In this document: positions 33,512 to 41,538 of the stretch, piece by piece
Layout: every line of letters starts with the position of its first letter
Numbering within the stretch: position 1 is the first letter of the stretch
The notes under the pieces: generated by a model
Databases searched by the model: none
Told to the model about the DNA's origin: nothing
What the model saw: the letters and a program-made list of their open reading frames with translations, nothing else
NCBI GenBank assembly: GCA_028285345.1
Contig: JANQPT010000049.1
Span: 1 to 64,000 of the forward strand
Direction of reading: 5' to 3'
DNA: 64,000 nt
Source of the DNA: Planctomycetales bacterium
GTDB taxonomy: Bacteria; Planctomycetota; Planctomycetia; Planctomycetales; Planctomycetaceae
Position numbers and translations under genes: made by a program

Positions 33512-34612
33512 CTACTGCAGCTTTCCGCGTCCCAGGATCGGCCAAACCGTTTCCAGACGCCCGTTGCGAAAGCCGTAGAACTGGTCATGCAGCACGGTGG
33601 TGAAATCTCCGTAACCGACGACCAATTCGACTTTATCGCCAATTTGCAGCGGCTTGGAATCGGGCGTGAGTTTTAGCTCACAGTGCTCGGCGCTCAGTCG
33701 GGTGACCTCGGTGGCGGGATCACCGGCGACGACCGGCAGGTGAACGTCGGGATTCATCGTTTTGCGGCCGCAATCCAACACGGCGCGTTCCCGGCTGGGT
33801 CGGCTGACGACCGAGGCCAGCACGGTCAGCGCATATTCCAATTCCTGCACCTGGCACATGTTGCGATAGAACGGGTCCATGAAGATCCCGCCGCCGGCTT
33901 GTAGTTCAGTGACGCCGGCACACTGGGCGGTGATCTGGTACGAGCCGGTCCCGCCGGCGCTGACGATATCGCAGGGAATTCCCGCATCGCGGACCGTATC
34001 GGCGCAGCCGGTCAGCACGTTGATGGCGGAGCGAATCTGTTGCTCCTTCTCCGCCTGGTCCTCGACAGTCAGCAAATGTCCTTCGTATCCCATCAGTCCG
34101 GCCAGCTCGACGCCTTGGAGTTTGTCGATCGCTTGTGCCAATTCCAGCGTATCCTGCCCGGGGCGAACTCCCACGCGGTTGAGGCCGATGTCGACTTCGA
34201 TCAAGACGCGAACGGTGACCCCCCGCTTGCGGCAAATCGCCGCCAGCGGTTCGACCTGAGCATAGTGGTCGCAGGCGATAATCGGATCGGACCAACGGCG
34301 CATGGCGGCGATTCGCTCCAGCTTTTGCTCGCCGACGACCATATTGGCGATCAAAATGTCGCGTACGCCCCCTTGGGCCATGACTTCGGCTTCGGACGTC
34401 TTAGGGCAAGTCGTGCCGATCGCGCCTGCGGCGATCTGCCGCAGCGCGATGGCGGGAGTTTTGTGGCACTTGGAGTGCGGACGCCATTGAACTTGATGTG
34501 CGCGGCAATAGTCGGCCATCTTGTCGATATTGGACTCCATCGTGTCCAACTCAATGCACAATGCGGGGGTATCCAACGAGAATTTGTCAGCGCCAAACGG
34601 AATTTGCAACAC
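33512..34612 (-). CDS. DSD1-type PLP enzyme (D-threonine aldolase / D-serine dehydratase-like)
   Basis: The 366-residue protein has an N-terminal alanine-racemase-type barrel with 'LDTPALCIELDTMESNI' and the PLP-lysine block 'RPHSKCHKTP', followed by 'IGTTCPKTSEAEVM' and 'VLIEVDIGLNRVGVRPG'. The C-terminal metal-binding domain ('LSAEHCELKL', 'VVGYGDFTTVLHDQFYGFR') is that of DSD1/low-specificity D-threonine aldolases. Members cleave D-threonine or dehydrate D-serine-type amino acids with PLP and a divalent metal. The classic HGYAxCxD metal motif is not obvious, so substrate assignment stays open. Transcribed alone, divergent from the next gene. Confidence 0.88.
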   Translation of the reverse strand: MLQIPFGADKFSLDTPALCIELDTMESNIDKMADYCRAHQVQWRPHSKCHKTPAIALRQIAAGAIGTTCPKTSEAEVMAQGGVRDILIANMVVGEQKLERIAAMRRWSDPIIACDHYAQVEPLAAICRKRGVTVRVLIEVDIGLNRVGVRPGQDTLELAQAIDKLQGVELAGLMGYEGHLLTVEDQAEKEQQIRSAINVLTGCADTVRDAGIPCDIVSAGGTGSYQITAQCAGVTELQAGGGIFMDPFYRNMCQVQELEYALTVLASVVSRPSRERAVLDCGRKTMNPDVHLPVVAGDPATEVTRLSAEHCELKLTPDSKPLQIGDKVELVVGYGDFTTVLHDQFYGFRNGRLETVWPILGRGKLQ

Positions 34613-34867
34613 AGTGGATCCTCAAAGGTTGAGTTCTGAACGTTACGACTTTGGGCATCGCCGATTTCAAGGCGGCCACCCCCCCGATCGTAGCTTGCCG
34701 GGGCGACGAGAACCAGCATCGTGTGCAGAGGCGCGTTGATCGGCCAGGGTGGGAGATCCGAAAAATCTGAAGAAATCCTTCAAGCGGACTTTTTGAGAGG
34801 GACGAAAGAATATTCGTCTGCGCAAGAGATTTGTTCACACGTTTTGTCGTCACCACTGAGGGAATCG

Positions 34868-35545
34868 ATGGCAGCTTCCGCGATCATTCAGCGGCCAAAC
34901 TTACTTGGCAACCCCCCGCTGGGTGCCAATCGTGCGGGCCATCTCAATTCGCCGACCGGCAAGGCGTTCGCAACGACGCTCGAAAGCTTGTTGAATTCGT
35001 CCGATACAGAGTCCGCCAGTGCAAAATCATTCAGCGGCGCAAATCCGCTGGGCGCGCTCAATCAATTATTGCGGCGGAATTCGGACGTTTCAAAACTAAA
35101 TTTGGGAGGTGAACAGCGGCTCAATGAGCTGCGCAGTCGAACCGAACAGTTACAGCAACGGTTCCAGTCGTCGATTCGCGAATTGCTGGAGGCCCAAGGA
35201 ATCGATCTGGGCGCGGGAGTGCAGTTGCAGCTCGATGCGGACGGCGAAATTCGCGTGGCCAACGACCATCCCGACAAACTGTTCATCGAATCGGCGATCA
35301 AGAACGATCCGGCGCTGGCGAATCAGTTCAGAAAGATCGCTGCTGACGCCGCACTATTGCGGGCGGCGGAACTGGCGCGGGACTTTCAGCAGGCATACGG
35401 CCAAGACCCGCAGCGGGCGCTCCGTGAGTTCGAAGAGCTGTTTGGTAAACAGGCTCCGCCCACGTTTAGCCTGACGATCACCGATGCCGGCATCGAGACG
35501 TCGTTCTCGCAGTTGCAGGCGACGGCGAGCCAGCCGATTCTGTAA
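34868..35545 (+). CDS. Hypothetical soluble protein, 225 aa
   Basis: I start it at the ATG at 34868, after GAGGGA; the frame is open further upstream but that part lacks coding character. The N-terminal 75 residues are Ser/Asn/Gly-rich and probably disordered. Residues about 85-190 form amphipathic helices ('LNELRSRTEQLQQRFQSSI', 'LLRAAELARDFQQAYG') flanking 'AGVQLQLDADGEIRVANDHPD'. The last stretch, 'TFSLTITDAGIETSF', is beta-rich. There is no signal peptide or membrane segment. I do not recognise the family; the composition is reminiscent of flagellar or secretion-associated accessory proteins, but nothing nearby supports that. It converges on the ABC permease cluster with a 28-base gap. 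Confidence 0.65.
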   Translation: MAASAIIQRPNLLGNPPLGANRAGHLNSPTGKAFATTLESLLNSSDTESASAKSFSGANPLGALNQLLRRNSDVSKLNLGGEQRLNELRSRTEQLQQRFQSSIRELLEAQGIDLGAGVQLQLDADGEIRVANDHPDKLFIESAIKNDPALANQFRKIAADAALLRAAELARDFQQAYGQDPQRALREFEELFGKQAPPTFSLTITDAGIETSFSQLQATASQPIL

Positions 35546-35573
35546 CGTGTGGAGGTCCCTCCGTATCGTTGCG

Positions 35574-37154
35574 TTATTTGCCCTGAGCGATTTCGAGTCG
35601 GTTCCCAATTGCGGTGTGCAGCAGCGACGACGCGATAACGGCGATCCCTGTGGAGTAGACGGACATCGCAATGACGCCCAAATCGCTCGAGCCACTGATC
35701 GGGCCGATCAGCATGATACCGAGACAGGGAAAGCAACTGAACAGATAGAATACGAAAATAATCGCGGCCAGCGGCAGCGTTCCCCAGCGGACGACCAGCG
35801 AGCAATAGGCCACGATGTGCAAGAAGAGCACGAATTGAGCGACGTAACAGACGGCCTGCAGCACAACGGAAAGCACGTTGTGGTTCGCATACAGATCCAG
35901 CGTCGTCCATCTCCAGATCACGCTGACGACCAACCAGAACAGCGACGGCGCGCAGGCGGTCAGACAGCCCCGAATTTTTGCATAAGCGATCGACCGCATG
36001 GAGAGCGGCAACAGGGCCAGGTTGGAGAGCGCCTTCCACTTGACTTCCTCAGAGAATACTCGCGCCGCCTGCACCGACAACTCGGCCACGAGCAGGACCA
36101 ATGACAATAAACCGAGCAAGTCGGGAACAATCCTGAGATACCGAATTCCGGTCAGTTGATCGCTGGCGACAAACAGTGCACAACCGCATGCGGCCAGGGG
36201 AATCAGGCACAGGCGAATCAAAAACATCAGTTTGCCGCCGGAAAGAAAATGAAAATCTTTCCAGGCCAACGGATCGCCCTGGGGGCGGTGCGGCGAAAAG
36301 TAGGCGAATCGCAGATTGGGCTTACGGAGCCAGCCCCTCGTTGGTGTCGATTGGGATGCTCCCCGATTGAAGAGGCGAAACAGCGCCCAACTGGCGAGAA
36401 ACAGGAAGCAGCCGACCGTGAGATAGCCGACGACCTGAGGGCTGATCGCCGGCTGCTTAAACCCGGTCTTGGAAATGTCGGCCATGCTTTGCAGGATTGA
36501 CGACTCTTCGATGGTCGCGCCGATCGACTCAGTGAGCCGAAATGTGGTCCCACTTCGTGACAGATATTGATTTTGAACCAGGAGGCTGGTGACCGCTTGT
36601 AATATCGGTTGGCCGGCGTGCACGAACAGTAGCAGCACCGCGGTAAAAAACATCGCGTGGCCCGACCGGGCACATAGGACGGAACACAGAATACCGATTC
36701 CCGCCGCGAGGACCAGATAGGCGGCCAAGGCCAGGTATGCCGCCGCGATTTGGTGGGGGGTGACCCCTCCCAGCGTGATCGCCAGCAACGTGAACGGAAT
36801 TTGCACAATCAAAACCGACAGTGCCGCCAACAGCCGGTTGATGGACTTTCCCAGCAGAATGGCAAGGGGACCGATGCCGGCGATCGTAAACAGTTCGAGC
36901 GTCAGCTCTTCCTTCTCTTCGGAAATTGCGGTCGAAAAGAATGCGGCGGCGATAGTAATGGCTACAAAGTTTAACCAGACAATCGTTCGGAAGAACAACA
37001 GGCCCGGCGCGCCGACAAATGCGCTTTGCGAGTGGACGCCCAGGAGAAAGATGAACAGCCAGCCGACCACGACCAGCCGCAATACGTGATATCGCCGCCG
37101 CCGCACATCGAGGCGCAGAGAACGGTTCATCAAGGCGAAGGTGGATCGGAGCAT
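35574..37154 (-). CDS. ABC-2 type permease, paralogue 3 of a tandem trio
   Basis: The 526-residue membrane protein has about 12 hydrophobic helices. The first 50 residues, 'MLRSTFALMNRSLRLDVRRRRYH', align with the starts of the next two genes upstream in transcription order. 'AISEEKEELTLELFTIAGIGPLAILLGK', split over two helices, matches the conserved 'TEEKEEMTLGLLxMAGVGP' block of the trio. Such permeases of the ABC-2/Gld-F like group export an unknown substrate together with an ATPase. It is the last gene of the long minus-strand cluster and follows its sibling after 38 bases. Confidence 0.85.
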   Translation of the reverse strand: MLRSTFALMNRSLRLDVRRRRYHVLRLVVVGWLFIFLLGVHSQSAFVGAPGLLFFRTIVWLNFVAITIAAAFFSTAISEEKEELTLELFTIAGIGPLAILLGKSINRLLAALSVLIVQIPFTLLAITLGGVTPHQIAAAYLALAAYLVLAAGIGILCSVLCARSGHAMFFTAVLLLFVHAGQPILQAVTSLLVQNQYLSRSGTTFRLTESIGATIEESSILQSMADISKTGFKQPAISPQVVGYLTVGCFLFLASWALFRLFNRGASQSTPTRGWLRKPNLRFAYFSPHRPQGDPLAWKDFHFLSGGKLMFLIRLCLIPLAACGCALFVASDQLTGIRYLRIVPDLLGLLSLVLLVAELSVQAARVFSEEVKWKALSNLALLPLSMRSIAYAKIRGCLTACAPSLFWLVVSVIWRWTTLDLYANHNVLSVVLQAVCYVAQFVLFLHIVAYCSLVVRWGTLPLAAIIFVFYLFSCFPCLGIMLIGPISGSSDLGVIAMSVYSTGIAVIASSLLHTAIGNRLEIAQGK

Positions 37155-37192
37155 GCGATCGGGCTTAACAACAGCTTTTTTCGAAATTGACG

Positions 37193-38794
37193 TTAGGGCG
37201 TATTTGCCGCTTGTATCTGCAATTGGCGGCCGATGGCGCGCTGCAAGCCGGCGGCGGCGATCAGGTGGGCGAACACGATTGCGATTGGGACCAGGTACCG
37301 AAAGAAGGCTTCAGCCCCGGCGCCGGAGGGTCCGCCGATACCGATCGTCATTGCAAAGAAGATCGAGGTTCCGATCGAGACCATAAAATATCCGACGAGG
37401 AAGATACCGATTGTCAGCGGCAGTGCGCCCCATTTGACCTTCAGGGATACAAAGGCGACGACGTGCCAAAACAGAATCAAATGGACGATCCAGACCCATT
37501 GCCACGGCTCGGTGATGATATCTTTGGCGAGTTCCCCACCGATTTGCGGACGGCAGAGGATTCCCAGGCCAAACGCCGCCGTCGCCGGCAGTAGCCCCAG
37601 CAGGCAGCCGCCCAATTTCTGGTACGCGATTTGGGGAACCGTTATCGGTAGCATCATCAGCGTTGACAGCGTGTTCCAGCGGGTCTCTTCACGATACAGC
37701 CGCGCCGCGAGCAGGCTGGCCTCAAGACAAAAACCGACAAATGAGACCATGACCAACAAGCCCGCCACTTCCTCAAGCCTGAGGGTTGAGTGGGGGTTAA
37801 GAGCTTTGGAAATTCCCAGCAGGCCGCCGCAAACGGCGAGATAGGTCAAGAACTTCACGACGGACATCCACCGTCCCCCGGCGAGAAAGTAAAAGTCCTT
37901 CCAGGCGATCGCATGCCGCCATGTTCTCGACATGCCGATACGACGTCGTCGTTTGGAGAACACGTTGGCGATTGTGAAGCTTCGCTTGGGGCCGGCCGTC
38001 ACTTGCTCACGGGTGAAATAGTCAAATGTTAGCCAGGCGACGCCAAAGATCAGCACTGCCGCGACCGTGTGCACGATGACTTGCAGGCTCAACGGCGATC
38101 CCATGAACCCGGAGCTAAGGACGACAGTCAGCCGGTTAAATGCCGAGGCGTCACTGAGCCATGTTAAGACCGTCGGCGCCCAACCATGAAGGTACGAATT
38201 CGGAGCCATTGTACCGGACAACAGGAGCCAGATGCCGCTTAGCAGTGTGGGACCGAACAACAGCAGCGCGATCAGCACCGTCGTATTGAAAGCCGCCCGG
38301 CCCGTCCGGCGGCAGGCCACGGAAAAAAATAGAGCAATGCTCGAGACGAGCAGCATGTATGACATGAGGGTCAAATAGGCGGCAATCACTTGATTCTGTG
38401 TGATGCCCCCCAAAGTCACCGCCAAGAATGTGAAAGGAAATTGGACTGAGAGAATCAATGCGGCGGTGATCAAACGCATTGCGCCTTTGCCCAACAGCAG
38501 CGACAGCGGGCCGACTCCAGCCATCCGCAGCAGGCCGAGGGTCATTTCTTCTTTTTCTTCGGTAATGGCGGACGAAAAATATCCGATCCCGGCCAATGAA
38601 ATCAGTGCGAAATTGAGAAAGGCCATGGGGTAGAAGAAGTAGCGCCCCGGCGCGCCGAAAACCTGGTCAAAATTGGAGGCGAGATTGAGGCAGAACAGGC
38701 AGGGAAATAGCAGAAAGAACCGGGCAAGATGTGCCCGCAAGCGGAGCGCATCGTCCCGGAGTGATCGAGTCAGCAATGCCAATGTGGCTCGCAA
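37193..38794 (-). CDS. ABC-2 type permease, paralogue 2 (TTG start)
   Basis: I set the start at TTG 38794 for two reasons: GGAG lies eight bases upstream, and the resulting N-terminus 'MRATLALLTRSLRDD' aligns with 'MIRGSLAMMDRALRVD' and 'MLRSTFALMNRSLRLD' of its neighbours. A longer frame to 38872 would overlap the preceding gene by 44 bases and has an unrelated N-terminus. The 533-residue product has about 12 membrane helices and the 'TEEKEEMTLGLLRMAGVGP' block. It probably dimerises with one of its siblings and works with the ATPase at 40382-41347. The substrate is unknown. Confidence 0.85.
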   Translation of the reverse strand: MRATLALLTRSLRDDALRLRAHLARFFLLFPCLFCLNLASNFDQVFGAPGRYFFYPMAFLNFALISLAGIGYFSSAITEEKEEMTLGLLRMAGVGPLSLLLGKGAMRLITAALILSVQFPFTFLAVTLGGITQNQVIAAYLTLMSYMLLVSSIALFFSVACRRTGRAAFNTTVLIALLLFGPTLLSGIWLLLSGTMAPNSYLHGWAPTVLTWLSDASAFNRLTVVLSSGFMGSPLSLQVIVHTVAAVLIFGVAWLTFDYFTREQVTAGPKRSFTIANVFSKRRRRIGMSRTWRHAIAWKDFYFLAGGRWMSVVKFLTYLAVCGGLLGISKALNPHSTLRLEEVAGLLVMVSFVGFCLEASLLAARLYREETRWNTLSTLMMLPITVPQIAYQKLGGCLLGLLPATAAFGLGILCRPQIGGELAKDIITEPWQWVWIVHLILFWHVVAFVSLKVKWGALPLTIGIFLVGYFMVSIGTSIFFAMTIGIGGPSGAGAEAFFRYLVPIAIVFAHLIAAAGLQRAIGRQLQIQAANTP

Positions 38795-38828
38795 CGCGAA
38801 AGCTCCTTTGCAACCGGGGCTGCTCGAA

Positions 38829-40385
38829 TCACCTTGCGGCGACGATGTGTGCACGCCGAAGCACCGCCACATGCATGCCGGCGATCGCGAACAGCGTGGC
38901 TAGAATTGAAAACACCGCGACTTCCTTGTCCGCCCCGAATCCGAACAGCGTTCGCGTGGTGGCTTCATAGAGCATGTTGCCCACGAATAAGATCGCGACC
39001 GTCACCGCTACCGAGCCGTATTTGATGTACATCGATAACAGAGCGCAGAGATGAAACCCGAGGATAAACTGCAGGATCGCGAAAATATTCCAAGGCCGCG
39101 CGCGGAGTTCTTTCAAGAAGTGAAAGAATCCTTCGGGATAAACCGTTGCTCCCACGATGAACAGAATAACCGCCGGAAGCAGGGCCACCAGGCAGCCGGC
39201 CCACTTGGCGTAAATTGTCAGCACAAACGATTGCGGCAGCATCCACAGCGTGGGACAAGTCCTCCAGCGGATTTCTTCGCGAAAGATCCGAGACGAATAG
39301 ACGCTCAATTCAGCAAACAGGAAGATCCCGCCCATCCACATGGCGGTACTACCCCAGAGTTCGATGTTCGCGTACCGTGACGGCCCGGTGAAATGGAAAA
39401 ACAAATAGACGGCGTGCACGGTGAGACCGTAAAAGGCGAGTTTGAAGACCATGAGCGGGAACCCGCCCGTCATGAAGTTGAAGTCCTTCCAAACGAGTGC
39501 GGACTTCCATGCCCGGGGGACTTTCAACAGGCGGATGTCTCCCCAGCGGCGGGCCCAGAACGGGCGTTCCTGGCTTGCCGCGCGCTCCTCACGGTTGAAG
39601 TAACCAAATGTGAGCCAGGAGAGCCCCAACAACAGGGCGGCCATGGTGCTGTTGGAGACCACCTGCATGCTGATGATAGGCTGGTTAAAGGCGCTGTTGC
39701 TGATGATCTCCAGGCGGTGAAAGATGCTGGTTTCCTTAACGGAACTGATGATCCAGTCCGCGGACTGATCGACGAATCCGTCGACCTCGAAGATCCCTGC
39801 CGTGACGGACGCTGACAGCGCTTCCTGCAGGATGTACGGACCAAAGAAGTAAACCAAAATCAAGATCGACATCATCAAGGACGCCTGCCGTGACGTGCGG
39901 CACATCACGGAGATGAATAGTCCCGCCGCCGACATCATCAGCAGATAGGCGGCCAGCGCGACGTAGATGGCCCAGACCTGATTGACGAGCACTCCACCCA
40001 ACGTGATGGCCAGCAACATGAAGGGAAACTGCGAGGCCAATATCAGCAGTGCGATCACCAGCCGCGTGACCCCTTTCCCCAGTAGAATTCCGGCCGGTCC
40101 GACACCTGCCATTTGCAACAGGCCGAGTGTCATTTCTTCTTTTTCTTCGGTGATCGCCGTGGCAAACAGGCTTAAGCCGCCCAGGGTAATTAGAATGAAG
40201 GTGACGGCGCTCATCATGCTAAAGAATTGCGCGCCGGGTGCACCAAAGAACATTGATCGGTCTTGGATGGTCCACAACATCCAGACGATAAAGCCGACAA
40301 ACAGCAGCCGCACCAGATGCGCGCGGAGCAGGCGGGAATCGACGCGCAGTGCGCGGTCCATCATCGCCAGAGACCCGCGAATCAT
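38829..40385 (-). CDS. ABC-2 type permease, paralogue 1
   Basis: The 518-residue polytopic membrane protein begins 'MIRGSLAMMDRALRVDSRLL' and carries 'AITEEKEEMTLGLLQMAG' near residue 80. The start codon overlaps the ATPase stop by four bases (ATGA), so translation is coupled to the ATPase. Like its two siblings it has a long soluble-looking linker ('SVKETSIFHRLEIISNSAFN') between two sets of membrane helices. Three full permeases for one ATPase is more than a standard ABC-2 exporter needs, so alternative heterodimers are possible. Confidence 0.86.
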   Translation of the reverse strand: MIRGSLAMMDRALRVDSRLLRAHLVRLLFVGFIVWMLWTIQDRSMFFGAPGAQFFSMMSAVTFILITLGGLSLFATAITEEKEEMTLGLLQMAGVGPAGILLGKGVTRLVIALLILASQFPFMLLAITLGGVLVNQVWAIYVALAAYLLMMSAAGLFISVMCRTSRQASLMMSILILVYFFGPYILQEALSASVTAGIFEVDGFVDQSADWIISSVKETSIFHRLEIISNSAFNQPIISMQVVSNSTMAALLLGLSWLTFGYFNREERAASQERPFWARRWGDIRLLKVPRAWKSALVWKDFNFMTGGFPLMVFKLAFYGLTVHAVYLFFHFTGPSRYANIELWGSTAMWMGGIFLFAELSVYSSRIFREEIRWRTCPTLWMLPQSFVLTIYAKWAGCLVALLPAVILFIVGATVYPEGFFHFLKELRARPWNIFAILQFILGFHLCALLSMYIKYGSVAVTVAILFVGNMLYEATTRTLFGFGADKEVAVFSILATLFAIAGMHVAVLRRAHIVAAR

Positions 40386-41347
40386 GTCCGGACCCCCCGT
40401 TCGGTCAGGTCCATAAAGGCCTGGTTGAGGTGTTTTCGATCCTCGGTAAACGACGCGACCGGTAAGCCGAGATCAAGAACGCCGCGGAGCAGATTGTTCG
40501 TATCGGTCATCGCCCGGTCGAAGCTGATCGACCAGGCGGGCTTGCCCTCAACTTCCTCCACCCGCAATACGCCGGCGAGTGCCTGCAGTTGTTCCTGCGG
40601 ATCGGGGTCGACCGCTTCGCGCAGCGTGAGCACATAAGCGGGGTGTTCTTCGGTATCCGTGAGCAGGTCGTCCATCGGGCCGGAATACTTAATGAGCCCG
40701 CGGTCGATAATCGTGACGCTGTCGCATAACTCGGCCAATTCACTCAGGATGTGCGAGCTGATAAAAATCGTTTTGCCCATCTTCCGCAATTCCTGCAGGA
40801 TTTCCATCAACTCGATGCGTGCTCGGGGATCGAGTCCCGAAGCGGGTTCATCCAGCAGCAGCAGATCGGGATCATTGACCAGCACACGGGCCAAGCTCAC
40901 ACGCTGCTGCATGCCGCGTGAAAGCCCGTTGATCAGATCGTCTTTGCGGCCGTCCATGTCGGTCAGCGTCAATACGTCGGTGATAATCCGGTCCCGCTCC
41001 ACCTGCGACAGTCCATAGGCGGCGCCGAAAAAATCGAGATATTCAAAAACGGTCATCTGGCGATACATGCTGAAGTGATCGGGCATGAATCCGATGCGGC
41101 GCCGAACCTCTTTGACGTCGTGCACGACATCAAGGCCGAAGACGCGGACATTGCCGGCTTGCGGTTGCAGCAGGGTGCAGATGACTTTGAGCGTGGTGGT
41201 CTTGCCCGCGCCGTTGGGACCGACAAATCCGTGCAGGGATTGCGGCTGGACCTGGAAATTGACGTCCAGCAGAGCGCGGTGTTTGCGAAAGGAGTAACTC
41301 AGGTGCTGAACTTCGAGCACCGGCGGAGTTTCGAAAACGTCGTTCAT
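40382..41347 (-). CDS. ABC transporter ATP-binding protein (ABC-2 exporter, unit 2)
   Basis: The 321-residue ATPase shows Walker A 'GPNGAGKTT', Q-loop region 'GFMPDHFSMYRQMTVFEYLDF', signature 'LSRGMQQRVSLARVL', Walker B 'LLLLDEPASGLDPRAR' and switch His in 'ISSHILSEL'. The type is that of CcmA/NatA and the gliding-motility GldA. The C-terminal 80 residues form the usual accessory domain of this class. It precedes three permease genes and overlaps the first by four bases. A 191-base gap with a branched inverted repeat separates it from the upstream membrane-protein gene, so it may have its own promoter. Confidence 0.93.
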   Translation of the reverse strand: MNDVFETPPVLEVQHLSYSFRKHRALLDVNFQVQPQSLHGFVGPNGAGKTTTLKVICTLLQPQAGNVRVFGLDVVHDVKEVRRRIGFMPDHFSMYRQMTVFEYLDFFGAAYGLSQVERDRIITDVLTLTDMDGRKDDLINGLSRGMQQRVSLARVLVNDPDLLLLDEPASGLDPRARIELMEILQELRKMGKTIFISSHILSELAELCDSVTIIDRGLIKYSGPMDDLLTDTEEHPAYVLTLREAVDPDPQEQLQALAGVLRVEEVEGKPAWSISFDRAMTDTNNLLRGVLDLGLPVASFTEDRKHLNQAFMDLTERGVRT

Positions 41348-41438
41348 TATGTGGTGCTTTCCAAAGGTCGTTGTGGATTTTAATGGGACGTGTGGTACGA
41401 CTAAGTTGGGCTTCGTCTGAAAACTGCTATTTGGCGAT

Positions 41439-41515
41439 GGGTGGCTGGGGTCGAGCGAAAGCGAGCCCCCAGTTTCTTAACCTGGGGGCGGACTAACGTC
41501 CGACCCCACCCACCC
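41439..41515. repeat. Branched inverted repeat upstream of the ABC ATPase gene
   Basis: Outer arms GGGTGGCTGGGGTC (41439-41452) and GACCCCACCCACCC (41502-41515) pair with one mismatch; inner arms GCCCCCAG (41465-41472) and CTGGGGGC (41482-41489) pair exactly. The two internal loops can form small hairpins (GAGCGAAAGCG, CGGACTAACGTCCG). The result would be a multi-branched structure of about 77 bases in an otherwise gene-free 191-base gap. Confidence 0.75.
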
Positions 41516-41538
41516 CGAATTATCCTTTCCAACAAAGG

